A DNA stretch of 64,000 nucleotides, from NCBI GenBank assembly GCA_964484065.1, contig CAZAEW010000005.1:1-64000 (forward strand). Reading direction: 5' to 3'. Within the stretch, counting starts at the first letter, position 1, and every line of letters starts with the position of its first letter. The position numbers and the translations under genes are program-made. This document shows positions 16,822 to 26,000 of this stretch, piece by piece. The notes under the pieces were generated by a model. The model was not told the origin of the DNA. It saw only the letters and a program-made list of their open reading frames with translations, and ran no database searches. Source of the DNA: JAEVLT01 sp964484065. GTDB taxonomy: Bacteria; Bacillota; Bacilli; Bacillales; Cytobacillaceae.

Positions 16822-17472
16822 TTAAGCTTTTGGACGGCCTTCCCAGTCCTTCATAAATGCTTCAATTCCTTTGTCTGTCAACGGATGCTTGCATAGTTGC
16901 ATGATGACTTTAAATGGAATGGTTGCAATATGCGCTCCTCTAAGTGCAGCTTCCGTTACATGCATTGGGTGGCGGATCGATGCCGCAATGATTTCGGTTT
17001 CAATTCCATGAATGGCAAAAATTTCAGAAATAGTCGAAATTAAATCTAATCCGTTTTGGCCGATATCATCCAAACGTCCAAGGAATGGTGATACATAAGT
17101 GGCTCCGGCACGAGCGGCAAGCAATGCCTGGTTCGCATTGAAAATAAGCGTTACATTGGTTTTAATCCCTTCCTGTGACAAGGCATGAACCGCTTTTAAT
17201 CCTTCCAGTGTCATTGGAATTTTAACCGTAATGTTTGGTGCAATCGCTGCCAATTCTTTTCCTTCTTTAATCATTCCTTCTGCATCAAGTGCAATCACTT
17301 CCGCACTTACAGAGCCTGGGACAAGATCAGCGATTTCTTTAATTCGGTCATGAAAAGATACATTTCCTTCTTTTGCAACAAGCGTAGGATTCGTTGTAAC
17401 GCCCGCTAATAAACCAAGGGAGTAAGCTTCGCGGATTTCTTCCATGTTTGCTGTATCAATAAAAAATTTCAT
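16822..17472 (-). CDS. tal: Transaldolase, small TalC/FSA-like type
   Basis: This enzyme moves dihydroxyacetone units between sugar phosphates in the non-oxidative pentose phosphate pathway. The 216-residue length and motifs (MKFFIDTANMEEIREA, GVTTNPTLVAKEG, the Schiff-base lysine in NITVKIPMT near residue 83, NVTLIFNANQALLAARAGATYVSPFLGRLDD) place it in the short transaldolase subfamily (YwjH in B. subtilis), related to fructose-6-phosphate aldolase. It lies downstream of fbaA with a structured repeat between them. Confidence 0.95.
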   Translation of the reverse strand: MKFFIDTANMEEIREAYSLGLLAGVTTNPTLVAKEGNVSFHDRIKEIADLVPGSVSAEVIALDAEGMIKEGKELAAIAPNITVKIPMTLEGLKAVHALSQEGIKTNVTLIFNANQALLAARAGATYVSPFLGRLDDIGQNGLDLISTISEIFAIHGIETEIIAASIRHPMHVTEAALRGAHIATIPFKVIMQLCKHPLTDKGIEAFMKDWEGRPKA

Positions 17473-17508
17473 TTTCTTCCCTCCAGTTGTTTTTTAAAAA
17501 ATTTTGAC

Positions 17509-17630
17509 TTTGAGAATTGTCCAGCTTCAGTGCCTAGCCCCTCAGGGTCAAATAACCTTCGGCATAAAAAGTCAAAGGGCGGACTTTTTTTGCCGAAGAA
17601 CATTTGACCATCGGGGCTGAGCACTAAGGG
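17509..17630. repeat. Long-hairpin dispersed repeat, copy P
   Basis: A long hairpin at 17546-17609 has an outer GGTCAAAT/ATTTGACC stem, a symmetric AAC/AAC internal loop and an inner CTTCGGCA...AAAAAGTC/GACTTTTT...TGCCGAAG stem with one mismatch. Its flanks read TTGTCCAGCTTCAGTGCCTAG and GGGGCTGAGCACT. An inverted, closely matching copy is at 21783-21915. A C-G pair in that copy is replaced by A-T here, so the stem is maintained. It lies between fbaA and tal. Confidence 0.8.
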
Positions 17631-17713
17631 ATGCTGCTTTGAGAATATTCATCGCAAGAACAAGCTGTGCTTGTTCTGAGGGCGCTTACGCTTTTCGTTT
17701 TTGAACGTGCTGA

Positions 17714-17737
17714 AACCGTCCTTTCGCAAGGACGGTT
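17714..17737 (-). terminator. Hairpin after fbaA
   Basis: AACCGTCC and GGACGGTT form a perfect 8-bp stem 24 nt past the fbaA stop. The minus-strand tail is TTTCAGC, so it is a weak terminator or a processing or stability hairpin for the fbaA mRNA. A further AAGAACAAGC/GCTTGTTCT hairpin lies at about 17654-17675. Confidence 0.4.
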
Positions 17738-17760
17738 CCGATAATCACTTTTGGAGCAAA

Positions 17761-18618
17761 TTAAGCTTTATTTGATGAACCAAATTCACGAATTTTGCCA
17801 ATAACCGTTGCTTTGATGGCATCGCGAGCAGGTCCTAAATATTTACGCGGATCGTACTCATTTGGTTTAGCCGCTAACACTTCACGGACAACCTTAGCAG
17901 ATGCAATTTGGTTTTCAGTGTTTACATTGATTTTTGCAGTTCCAAGGGAAACAGCTTGCTGAATATCCTTTGTTGGAATTCCTGTTCCGCCGTGAAGAAC
18001 AAGCGGCAGACCGGTAATATCCCTGATTTCTTCCATTTCCTTGAAACCAAGCTTTGGCTCGCCTTTGTAAGGACCGTGAACAGAACCTAAAGCTGGTGCC
18101 AGGCAGTCAATGCCTGTGCGTTTTGCAAGATCTTCACATTCTTTTGGATCTGCATATTTGATGCCTTCAGCCACAACATCATCTTCCTGCCCGCCGACTG
18201 TTCCAAGCTCAGCTTCAACGGAAACACCTTTAGAATGTGCATATTCCACAACTTTTGAAGTGATTTCAATGTTTTCTTCATAAGGGTGATGTGATGCATC
18301 AATCATGACGGATGTGAAGCCTGCATCAATGGCTTCTTTACATTTATCAAAACTTGAACCGTGGTCAAGATGAATGGCCACTGGAACAGTAACTTTTAAG
18401 TCTTCCATTAAGCCTTCTACCATTTTAACAATGGTTTTGAAACCGCTCATATAACGGCCCGCACCTTCGGAAACACCAAGGATAACCGGTGAATTTTCTT
18501 CTTGGGCAGCTTGAAGAATCGCTTGAGTAAATTCAAGGTTGTTAAGGTTGAATTGGCCAACAGCATAACGTTCCGCTTTTGCTTTTTTCAACATTTCTGT
18601 CATTGAAACTAATGGCAT
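17761..18618 (-). CDS. fbaA: Class II fructose-1,6-bisphosphate aldolase
   Basis: FbaA cleaves fructose 1,6-bisphosphate to dihydroxyacetone phosphate and glyceraldehyde 3-phosphate using a zinc ion. The 285-residue protein contains the zinc ligand motif AIHLDHG, the ASHHPYEENIEITSKVVEYAH and VEAELGTVGGQED segments and the later zinc histidine in LVLHGGTGIP; GTAKINVNTE binds substrate phosphate. It lies directly downstream of spo0F in the canonical Bacillus order. Its 3' end is followed by a stem-loop and a dispersed repeat. Confidence 0.97.
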   Translation of the reverse strand: MPLVSMTEMLKKAKAERYAVGQFNLNNLEFTQAILQAAQEENSPVILGVSEGAGRYMSGFKTIVKMVEGLMEDLKVTVPVAIHLDHGSSFDKCKEAIDAGFTSVMIDASHHPYEENIEITSKVVEYAHSKGVSVEAELGTVGGQEDDVVAEGIKYADPKECEDLAKRTGIDCLAPALGSVHGPYKGEPKLGFKEMEEIRDITGLPLVLHGGTGIPTKDIQQAVSLGTAKINVNTENQIASAKVVREVLAAKPNEYDPRKYLGPARDAIKATVIGKIREFGSSNKA

Positions 18619-18812
18619 TCTTTTTCCTCCTTATATTTCGGTTGATATCCTTTCGAAAACAGAGCTTTCCATATAAAGGATTTCCCTCACAATTGTAGAT
18701 TATGTATAACTCTTGCATAGTAGAAAGGAAAGTTCAACTGTTATCATACCAAAAGAAGGTTAAGAATACCATAAAACCTGCTCACTTAAAAAAAGTGTCA
18801 TAATGAAAGCGT

Positions 18813-19184
18813 TTAGCCTTGTTTTTGGGGAAGATTATTCTTTACAGCTGTTCTGATATCGTCAATATCGAACGGTTTGGCAAAGTGGGTAATGGCCCCG
18901 AGATCCTTTGCCTCCTGAATCATATCCAATTCACCGTATGCCGTCATAATGATGACGCGGATATCCGGATCAATGACTTTCATTCTTTTTAAAATTTCAA
19001 TTCCGTCCATGCCGGGAATTTTCATATCCAACAGAACGAGGTCCGGATCATGTTCTTGGACAATTTCAAGTGCTTGGTGGCCGTTGGCAGCCTGGAATGT
19101 TTCGTATCCTTCTTTTTGAAAAACTTCATTCAGCAAAATTCTGATGCCGAATTGATCATCTACAATTAAAATTTTCTCTTTCAT
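18813..19184 (-). CDS. spo0F: Sporulation phosphorelay response regulator Spo0F
   Basis: Spo0F accepts phosphate from sporulation histidine kinases and passes it to Spo0B, which phosphorylates Spo0A. The 123-residue single-domain receiver has no output domain. It carries the acidic pair Asp9-Asp10, phosphoacceptor Asp53 in LLDMKIPGMDG, the IIMTAYGE switch threonine and the FAKPFD lysine. The start at 19184 follows GAGGCGGGAAC; an open frame 23 codons upstream has no family support. On the minus strand upstream, an AGGAAATT element followed 12 nt later by CGAAAT loosely resembles a sigma-H promoter, but the -10 is imperfect. The gene is divergent from the DUF2529 gene. Confidence 0.96.
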   Translation of the reverse strand: MKEKILIVDDQFGIRILLNEVFQKEGYETFQAANGHQALEIVQEHDPDLVLLDMKIPGMDGIEILKRMKVIDPDIRVIIMTAYGELDMIQEAKDLGAITHFAKPFDIDDIRTAVKNNLPQKQG

Positions 19185-19447
19185 GTTCCCGCCTCTTTCT
19201 ATTATTTTAACCATGCTAAACTCACCTGTTGATTTCCGCTCTAGATCCCCCAATTAACATAGTGGTAAAATCAACAATCAACTTTAACATAGCCCTTATT
19301 TAAAACGTAAACTAATTTCCCACTATAAACTCTATGTATAATTTCGATTTAATTTTTCAATTTCCTTCCTTTATCCTTTTCTAATTTTAGGAATTTGCCA
19401 TTCTTGTATATAATAATGCACAGGAAGCCGAGATTTGGAGGTTATTT

Positions 19448-19978
19448 ATGCTAAAAATATTCACAACCCAATTAACGGGTGCGTTGAAAAAAGTGCTGGA
19501 TCAAAATGAATTTTCGTTTGAGGATGCCGCCCGCCTTTTGGCGCAGGGGCCTGCAGGCAATGGGAATATTTATCTACTGGGCTTTGGGGAAATGAAGGCT
19601 GTCGCCCATGAAGCACTTGAGGGAGCCGAACCGCTTCATTCGGCAAAAATCATAACAGCCGACCGTTTAAAGGAGCTCACGAATGCGGACAGGGTGATCT
19701 TGCTGTCACGGTATTCGTCAGATGAAGAGGCAATCACGGCCGCTTCTGTTCTTGCTGAAAAAGGAATTCCGTTCGTTGCGGCAGCGTCTGTTTTGGAAAA
19801 AGAAAACAGCGGCGGCCTTGCGGCATTAGCTGATGTTCATATCGATTTGGGTCTGATTAAAGGGCTGCTTCCGGATGAGGATGGAAGCCGGTTCGGTTTT
19901 CCCTCTTCGATTCTCGGATTATTTGTTTACTTTTGCTTAAAGTTCACGATTGAAGAAATACTTGAGGAGTACGAATAA
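19448..19978 (+). CDS. ywjG: DUF2529 family protein (YwjG-like)
   Basis: This 176-residue protein belongs to the DUF2529 family (B. subtilis YwjG), whose function is unknown. Its pattern resembles a sugar-isomerase-like (SIS) fold: NGNIYLLGFGEMKAVAHEAL near residues 37-56, DRVILLSRYSSDEEAITAASVLAEKGIPFVAAAS near 79-115, then a hydrophobic C-terminal helix GLFVYFCLKFTIEEILEEYE. That comparison is inference from the alternating strands and glycine-rich turn. The ATG follows a GGAGG site. It lies between divergent spo0F and convergent pyrG, as in B. subtilis, and ends at a strong terminator. Confidence 0.85.
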   Translation: MLKIFTTQLTGALKKVLDQNEFSFEDAARLLAQGPAGNGNIYLLGFGEMKAVAHEALEGAEPLHSAKIITADRLKELTNADRVILLSRYSSDEEAITAASVLAEKGIPFVAAASVLEKENSGGLAALADVHIDLGLIKGLLPDEDGSRFGFPSSILGLFVYFCLKFTIEEILEEYE

Positions 19979-20008
19979 GTTGAAGAGAGACTGTCAGCGG
20001 TAAATGAA

Positions 20009-20042
20009 CGGCTCCCTGTCTGCTTGACAGGGAGCCGCTTTT
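20009..20042 (+). terminator. ywjG terminator
   Basis: A perfect 12-bp stem CGGCTCCCTGTC/GACAGGGAGCCG with a TGCTT loop is followed by CTTTTT. It lies between convergent ywjG and pyrG and could partly serve pyrG as well. Confidence 0.9.
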
Positions 20043-20065
20043 TAGAACCAAGCTCAGGCTCTTTT

Positions 20066-21664
20066 TTATTTATTATTAAGTGATGCTCCGATAAAGTCAC
20101 GGAACAAGGCTTGAGGACGGGTCGGTCTTGAAACAAGCTCCGGATGGAACTGGGATGCGACAAACCATGGGTGATCTTTTAGCTCGATGATTTCGACTAA
20201 TCGGCCGTCAGGGCTTGTCCCGGAGAATACAAATCCTTCCTGCTCCATTGATTGGCGGAACTGATTGTTGAACTCATAACGGTGGCGATGGCGCTCGTAT
20301 ACGACTTCTTCATTATACGCAGCGAATGCTTTCGTATCTTCCGCAAGGCGGCATGGATATAATCCAAGACGCAATGTGCCGCCCATTTCTTCAATATCCT
20401 TTTGCTCTGGAAGCAGGTCAATAATCGGATATTTTGTATTGGGATCAATTTCAGCAGAGTTAGCCCCTTCAAGTCCCATTACATTGCGGGCATATTCAAT
20501 GGTAGCAAGCTGCATGCCAAGGCAAATGCCAAGGAAGGGCTTTTTATTTTCGCGGGCATATTGAATAGCATGAATTTTTCCTTCAATCCCGCGGTCGCCG
20601 AATCCGCCCGGCACAAGAATACCATCTGCACCCGCAAGCAATTCTTTTACATTCTCGGCTGTTACCTCTTCTGAATTAATCCAGTCAATTTCGATATCAG
20701 CATCAAAAGCATAGCCGGCATGGCGAAGTGCTTCTACTACTGAAATATAGGCATCCTGCAAGGAAACATATTTACCAACCAATGCAATTTTTGTTAACTT
20801 CGATAGATTGCGAACTTTATTCACCAATTGTGTCCATTCTTCCATATCGGCTTCCTGGGTGATCAATTTTAAATGATCGCAAACGATTTGATCCATATTT
20901 TGTGCCTGCAGAGCAAGCGGAATTTCATAAAGCGTATCGGCGTCAACACACTCGATTACAGCCTTTTTATCGATATCACAGAATAAACCAATTTTATCCT
21001 TCATGTCCTGGGAAATAGGCATTTCTGTCCGAAGCACGATAATGTTTGGCTGGATTCCGAGGCCGCGCAGCTCTTTTACACTATGCTGAGTGGGCTTCGT
21101 TTTTAATTCCCCGGCTGCTCTAATATATGGTACAAGTGTCACATGAATGTACATTACATTATCGCTGCCCATATCACTTTTTAGCTGGCGAATCGCTTCA
21201 AGGAATGGCAATGATTCGATATCTCCGACGGTTCCACCAATTTCTGTGATCACCACATCCGCATTCGTTTCCTTGCCGGAACGAGTGATCCGTTCCTTAA
21301 TCTCATTTGTAATATGGGGAATGACCTGAACGGTACCGCCTAAATAATCGCCGCGGCGCTCTTTCTGAAGAACGCTTGAATAGATTTTTCCGGTCGTTAC
21401 GTTATTATATTTGGTTAAGTTAATATCAATAAACCGCTCATAGTGTCCTAAATCCAAATCTGTTTCTGCACCGTCATCCGTTACGAATACCTCTCCGTGC
21501 TGATATGGGCTCATGGTTCCCGGATCCACGTTTATGTAAGGATCAAACTTCTGAATGGTGACACTCAAGCCGCGGTTTTTTAATAACCGGCCCAGCGATG
21601 CTGCCGTAATCCCTTTGCCCAGGGACGAAACAACCCCGCCTGTTACAAAAATATACTTTGTCAT
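20066..21664 (-). CDS. pyrG: CTP synthase
   Basis: PyrG aminates UTP to CTP with glutamine and ATP. The 532-residue enzyme has the synthase domain (about 1-265; FVTGGVVSSLGKGITAASLG P-loop, DPYINVDPGTMSPYQHGEVFVTDDGAETDLDLGHYERF) and a class I glutamine amidotransferase domain (about 290-525) with nucleophile cysteine in PFLGICLGMQLA and the late catalytic HPE in QFHPELVSRP. The ATG at 21664 follows AGGGGGAATC. The long leader carries a promoter, a GGGC start and an attenuator described separately, so CTP-sensitive reiterative-initiation control is predicted. Confidence 0.97.
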   Translation of the reverse strand: MTKYIFVTGGVVSSLGKGITAASLGRLLKNRGLSVTIQKFDPYINVDPGTMSPYQHGEVFVTDDGAETDLDLGHYERFIDINLTKYNNVTTGKIYSSVLQKERRGDYLGGTVQVIPHITNEIKERITRSGKETNADVVITEIGGTVGDIESLPFLEAIRQLKSDMGSDNVMYIHVTLVPYIRAAGELKTKPTQHSVKELRGLGIQPNIIVLRTEMPISQDMKDKIGLFCDIDKKAVIECVDADTLYEIPLALQAQNMDQIVCDHLKLITQEADMEEWTQLVNKVRNLSKLTKIALVGKYVSLQDAYISVVEALRHAGYAFDADIEIDWINSEEVTAENVKELLAGADGILVPGGFGDRGIEGKIHAIQYARENKKPFLGICLGMQLATIEYARNVMGLEGANSAEIDPNTKYPIIDLLPEQKDIEEMGGTLRLGLYPCRLAEDTKAFAAYNEEVVYERHRHRYEFNNQFRQSMEQEGFVFSGTSPDGRLVEIIELKDHPWFVASQFHPELVSRPTRPQALFRDFIGASLNNK

Positions 21665-21782
21665 GAATAGATTCCCCCTCATATACAGTTTGTGCATTAT
21701 CAAGTTTGTTTAAGGCGCATTAATAAAAATTTATTAGATCAGCCTTACAGCAGGCTTTGAAAAGAATGAAACGTTAAATAAG

Positions 21783-21915
21783 AAAAGCGCAAGCGCCTTG
21801 TTCAGACCCGATGGTCAAATGTTCTTCGGCCCAAAAAGTCCGCACTTTGACTTTTTGGGCCGAAGGTTATTTGACCCTAAAGGGGCTAGGCGCTGAAGCT
21901 GGACAATTCTCAAAA
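21783..21915. repeat. Long-hairpin dispersed repeat, copy Q, in the pyrG leader
   Basis: This is the inverted counterpart of copy P at 17509. The hairpin at 21813-21876 has an 8-bp outer stem (GGTCAAAT/ATTTGACC), a GTT/GTT internal loop and a perfect 17-bp inner stem (CTTCGGCCCAAAAAGTC and complement). The element lies between the pyrG attenuator and the pyrG start codon, so it would be part of the pyrG mRNA leader only when readthrough occurs. Confidence 0.82.
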
Positions 21916-21944
21916 TCCAAACTTTTATACTTTCTTTATTTATA

Positions 21945-21986
21945 AAAAAACAAAAAACGCTCCGCTTACACAAAGGTAAGGGAGCG
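21945..21986 (-). terminator. pyrG leader attenuator
   Basis: On the minus strand CGCTCC-CTTAC pairs with GTAAG-C-GGAGCG (stem 21958-21986, one bulge), followed by TTTTTTGTTTTTTT. The 5' arm contains CUCCCUU, which can pair with extra G residues added at the transcript start. This is the layout of the B. subtilis pyrG attenuator, where low CTP causes reiterative G addition and antitermination. Confidence 0.88.
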
Positions 21987-22030
21987 CTTATAGTGCGAAT
22001 GTTAATCGTTCGTTCCTTTTTTAAGGAGCC

Positions 22031-22067
22031 CAAAAAGTATTCTACAAGCGTAAAATGAAAAAGTCAA
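22031..22067 (-). promoter_or_regulatory. pyrG promoter with GGGC initiation site
   Basis: On the minus strand TTGACT (22067-22062) and TAGAAT (22044-22039) are separated by exactly 17 nt. Seven nt after the -10 comes GGGCTC (from 22031), the initiation sequence needed for CTP-sensitive reiterative transcription of pyrG in Gram-positive bacteria. The transcript would start 45 nt upstream of the attenuator stem. Confidence 0.87.
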
Positions 22068-22073
22068 GACAGA

Positions 22074-22649
22074 TTAAAGGTCTTCTTCGTCATCCTCTAA
22101 CGGTTCTTCTTCATCCTCAAGCTCATCCAAATCAGTGTCTCCAAGATCTTCTTCTAAATCCTCTTCAAGGTCAAAGTCTTCATCTTCCTCGAATTCATCC
22201 ACATCATCCAGTTCGTCGAAGCTTTCTTCTTCCTCATCATCGAGAAGTTCATCTTCGTCAGCGAAATCATCGTCTTCGTATTCGAAATCTTCCTCGACTT
22301 CATCAAAATCATCGATTTCGGCTTCTTCATCGACCACTTTCTTCGCCTTTTTCTTCTTCGGTTTGACGGTCGTTACCACTTCTTCTTCAATTGTATCAAC
22401 AGGGTACCAAACGCGAAGACCCCAGCGATTTTCACCAAGTGCCAGAAAACGGCCATCTATATTTAAATCCGTATAAAATTGCGCAATTTTTGCTCTTACT
22501 TGTTCGTCCGCAAGTTCTAGAGCTGCGGCAATCTCATTCATTAAATCGTTAAAGGAAATTGCTTGTTTATTGTTTTTTAAATATTCATAGGCAATTTCAA
22601 TAAAGGACATTTCTTGCAACTGCTCTTTTGAGTATAGTTCTAAACTCAA
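22074..22649 (-). CDS. rpoE: RNA polymerase delta subunit RpoE
   Basis: Delta is the Gram-positive RNA polymerase subunit that increases transcriptional specificity and complex recycling. The 191-residue product has the N-terminal winged-helix HARE-HTH domain (about 1-90; MSFIEIAYEYLKNNKQAISFNDLMNEI, DLNIDGRFLALGENRWGLRVWYP), a short KPKKKKAKK lysine patch, and a very acidic Asp/Glu tail of about 75 residues. The best start is TTG at 22649, six nt after AAAGGAAGTG, giving an N-terminus aligned with the B. subtilis protein; an ATG 11 codons upstream lacks a ribosome site. It lies upstream of pyrG. Confidence 0.95.
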   Translation of the reverse strand: MSLELYSKEQLQEMSFIEIAYEYLKNNKQAISFNDLMNEIAAALELADEQVRAKIAQFYTDLNIDGRFLALGENRWGLRVWYPVDTIEEEVVTTVKPKKKKAKKVVDEEAEIDDFDEVEEDFEYEDDDFADEDELLDDEEEESFDELDDVDEFEEDEDFDLEEDLEEDLGDTDLDELEDEEEPLEDDEEDL

Positions 22650-22736
22650 TTTTGGCACTTCCTTTCTCTTTTTCCACAACAAGTCCCAGAATACATATTC
22701 TTCATTATAAACAAAATCTTGCCGTTTATGCTAGTT

Positions 22737-22946
22737 CTATCTATTGTTTTGCTTGATTTTTTCTTTCTTTGTTCTGCGCGGCCCGCTTCCTTTTTGCTGC
22801 TCGGATTTTTTTGCCTGCTTAAAGTAAATGTATAGAAAGAAGGCAGCGAGGAGCAGAAAGGAAATGGCCCCCAGTTGAAGCTGATAAAGATAATATAACG
22901 GCCAGGCAAAAATAATTAACACCAGCAATATATATGTTATTTTCAT
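22737..22946 (-). CDS. Small two-helix membrane protein, unknown function
   Basis: I do not recognise this gene. The ATG at 22946 is preceded by GCAGGTGAG, giving 69 residues. There are two adjacent hydrophobic helices (about 3-22 and 25-45, rich in L, I, Y and F) and a strongly basic hydrophilic tail (about 46-69, KK, RRTKKEK). The basic tail suggests a cytoplasmic C-terminus. It sits between icmF (ending at an intervening terminator) and rpoE. It could be a conserved uncharacterised Bacillus membrane protein. Confidence 0.6.
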   Translation of the reverse strand: MKITYILLVLIIFAWPLYYLYQLQLGAISFLLLAAFFLYIYFKQAKKSEQQKGSGPRRTKKEKIKQNNR

Positions 22947-23031
22947 TAAACTCACCTGCTTGGTTTTAGCACCATGATTTTTTTTGCTAGGATTATATAA
23001 AAAGTTTAATTGCAATAAGAAATTATAGCAC

Positions 23032-23065
23032 AAAAAAACAATGGCACGCACGCCATTGTTTTTTT
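23032..23065. terminator. icmF terminator
   Basis: A perfect 14-bp stem AAAAAAACAATGGC/GCCATTGTTTTTTT with a 6-nt loop lies directly after icmF. It separates the acyl-CoA block from the rpoE side and works in either orientation. Confidence 0.92.
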
Positions 23066-23069
23066 AAAA

Positions 23070-26000
23070 TCACATATTTCTTCGATATTGTCCCCCGACT
23101 TGGTAAAGGGCTTGGGTGATTTGGCCAAGGCTGGCGACTTTTACGGTTTCCATCAATTCCGCAAAAATGTTGCCCCCGCTTATGGCTGCTTCTTTCAGCT
23201 TCTGCAGCGCAGCTTGGGATTCGCCGGCATTTTGTGCTTGGAATTCTCGCAAATTGAGAATCTGTGATTCCTTTTCTTCCGTTGATGCCCTGGCAATTTC
23301 CATATTGTCGACATCTTCCTCTGACGGTGGATTCGGATTCAGATACGTATTGACGCCGATGATCGGCAGCTCGCCAGAATGCTTTTTCATCTCATAATAC
23401 ATCGATTCATCCTGAATTTTTCCGCGCTGATACTGTGTTTCCATCGCGCCAAGCACGCCGCCGCGGTCATCGATTCTTTCAAATTCCCGCAGAACCGCTT
23501 CCTCGACAAGGTCGGTGAGCTCTTCGACAATGAACGCGCCTTGAAGCGGATTTTCATTTTTCGTGAGGCCGTGTTCTTTTGTAATAATCATTTGAATAGC
23601 CATCGCGCGGCGCACGGATTCTTCCGTCGGCGTTGTAATCGCCTCATCATACGCATTCGTGTGAAGCGAGTTGCAGTTATCGTGCAGCGCCATCAAGGCC
23701 TGAAGAGTTGTGCGAATATCGTTAAAGTCAATTTCCTGAGCATGAAGCGAACGCCCTGATGTCTGCACGTGGTACTTCAGCTTTTGGCTGCGCTCATTGG
23801 CGCCATATTTGTCACGCATCACTGTTGCCCAAATGCGGCGGGCAACGCGGCCGATTACCGTATATTCCGGATCAAGGCCATTTGAGAAAAAGAATGACAG
23901 GTTTGGCGCAAAGTCATCAATATGCATGCCGCGGCTCAAATAGTATTCCACATACGTAAATCCGTTTGATAATGTAAACGCCAGCTGGGAAATCGGATTC
24001 GCCCCCGCTTCGGCAATGTGATAGCCGGAAATCGAGACGGAATAATAATTGCGCACCTTGTGGTCAATAAAGTACTGCTGAATATCGCCCATCATCCTTA
24101 GAGCAAATTCCGTTGAAAAAATACATGTGTTTTGGCCTTGATCTTCTTTTAAAATATCTGCCTGCACGGTCCCGCGTACAGTCTTTAATGTATTGGCCTT
24201 GACTTCCTCGTATTCCGCCAGCGTTAAAACCCGGCCAAGTTCCGCTTCTTTTTTGTCGGCCTGCTGCTGGATGGCCGTATTCATAAACATCGCGAGGATG
24301 ATCGGCGCCGGACCGTTGATCGTCATCGAGACGGAAGTGGATGGATGGCATAAATCAAAGCCGTTATACAGCTTTTTCATATCATCAAGCGAGCAGACGT
24401 TCACACCGCTTTCCCCGACTTTTCCGAAAATGTCCGGACGGTAATCAGGGTCTTCCCCGTAAAGCGTTACGGAGTCAAAAGCGGTACTCAAGCGTTTTGC
24501 CGGATCATCCTTGGATAAATAGTGGAAGCGGCGGTTCGTTCTTTCCGGCGTTCCTTCCCCGGCGAATTGGCGCTTTGGATCTTCCCCTTCGCGCTTAAAC
24601 GGAAACACTCCGGCTGTGTAAGGGAATGAGCCCGGCACATTCTCACGGTAAACCCAGCGGAGGATTTCGCCGTAATCCTTGTATTTTGGCAGAGCGACCT
24701 TTGGAATATCGAGCCCTGACAAGGTCTTTGTTTTTAAAATGGTTATGATTTCTTTATCGCGGACACGCGTAACAAGCTGGTCTTGGGAATATTCGAATTT
24801 AAGCTGTTCCCAGCCGGCCAGAATTTTTTTCGATTCCGGCGTCAGTTGCTCTTCCGTTTCCCGCTTGAGAGCTTCCAAGGCAGCGATTGCTTCTGATCCC
24901 GGTTCCTTCTCTTTCACTGCCTGGATTGCCCCTTCAAGCTGGAACAGCTTGCGGGCAAGGTTCGCCTGCTCTTCAGCTTTTTGATGATACCGGCGGACCG
25001 TATCGGAAATCTCGCGCAAATAATAGCGGCGGTCGTTCGGGATAATCACATTTTGCTTTTCCACTTTTGCTTTTTTGCTAAAAGAAGTGCTCCACTCCGC
25101 GCCGGTTTTTTCGTTTATTTTTTCAACTAATGCGGCAAAAAGAGCATTCGTTCCAGGATCATTAAATTGGCTGGCAATGGTGCCATAGACCGGCATGTCA
25201 TCAAAGTCTTTTTCAAACAGCATATGGCTGCGCTGGTACTGCTTTTGCACCTGGCGCTTGGCATCTTCAGAACCTTTGCGCTCGAATTTGTTAATGACAA
25301 CAAGGTCGGCAAAGTCGATCATATCGATTTTTTCAAGCTGGGTAGGGGCGCCGAATTCGCTTGTCATAACGTATAACGCCACATCACAGATTTCCGTTAT
25401 TTCCGCATCACCCTGTCCAATTCCGCTTGTCTCGACAATGACAAGATCAAAGCCTGCGGCCTTAACAACGCTGACAGCATCCTTAATGGCAAGAGAAAGC
25501 TCATTCCGCGACGATCTGGTCGCCAAGCTGCGCATAAATACGCGCGGGTTGAAGATGGCGTTCATGCGGATCCGGTCGCCCAACAGCGCCCCGCCCGTTT
25601 TTTGTTTGGTCGGATCAACAGACAGAATCGCGACTTTTTTCTCTGGAAGTTCATTAATAAAACGGCGGATTACTTCATCGGTGAGGGAACTTTTGCCTGC
25701 GCCGCCTGTCCCGGTAATCCCCACGACAGGAATCGCTTTTTCCAATGTCTTAATTTTTTCAATGGCAGCGGCAGCTTCATCTTTATGATCTACACAGAGC
25801 TCAGCTAAGGTGATCAATTTGGCAACAGCATTCGTGTTACCTGCAGGCAGCTTTTCAATTTCTTCAGTTACTCCCAGTGTGACCGTGTCAAAGTCACATT
25901 CCTCCAGCATTCGGTTGATCATCCCCTGCAAGCCCATGATGCGGCCGTCTTCCGGTGAAAAAATCCAGGCAACGCCGTAATCATGAAGCTCTTTGATTTC

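Noticed and set aside
19254..19447. Spo0A box and sigma-H promoter for spo0F
   Set aside because: A partial sigma-H-like pattern exists, but the -10 is imperfect and no TGTCGAA box was found, so no feature was called.
22135..22476. Serine-rich plus-strand protein
   Set aside because: It is the antisense shadow of the Asp/Glu-rich tail of rpoE.
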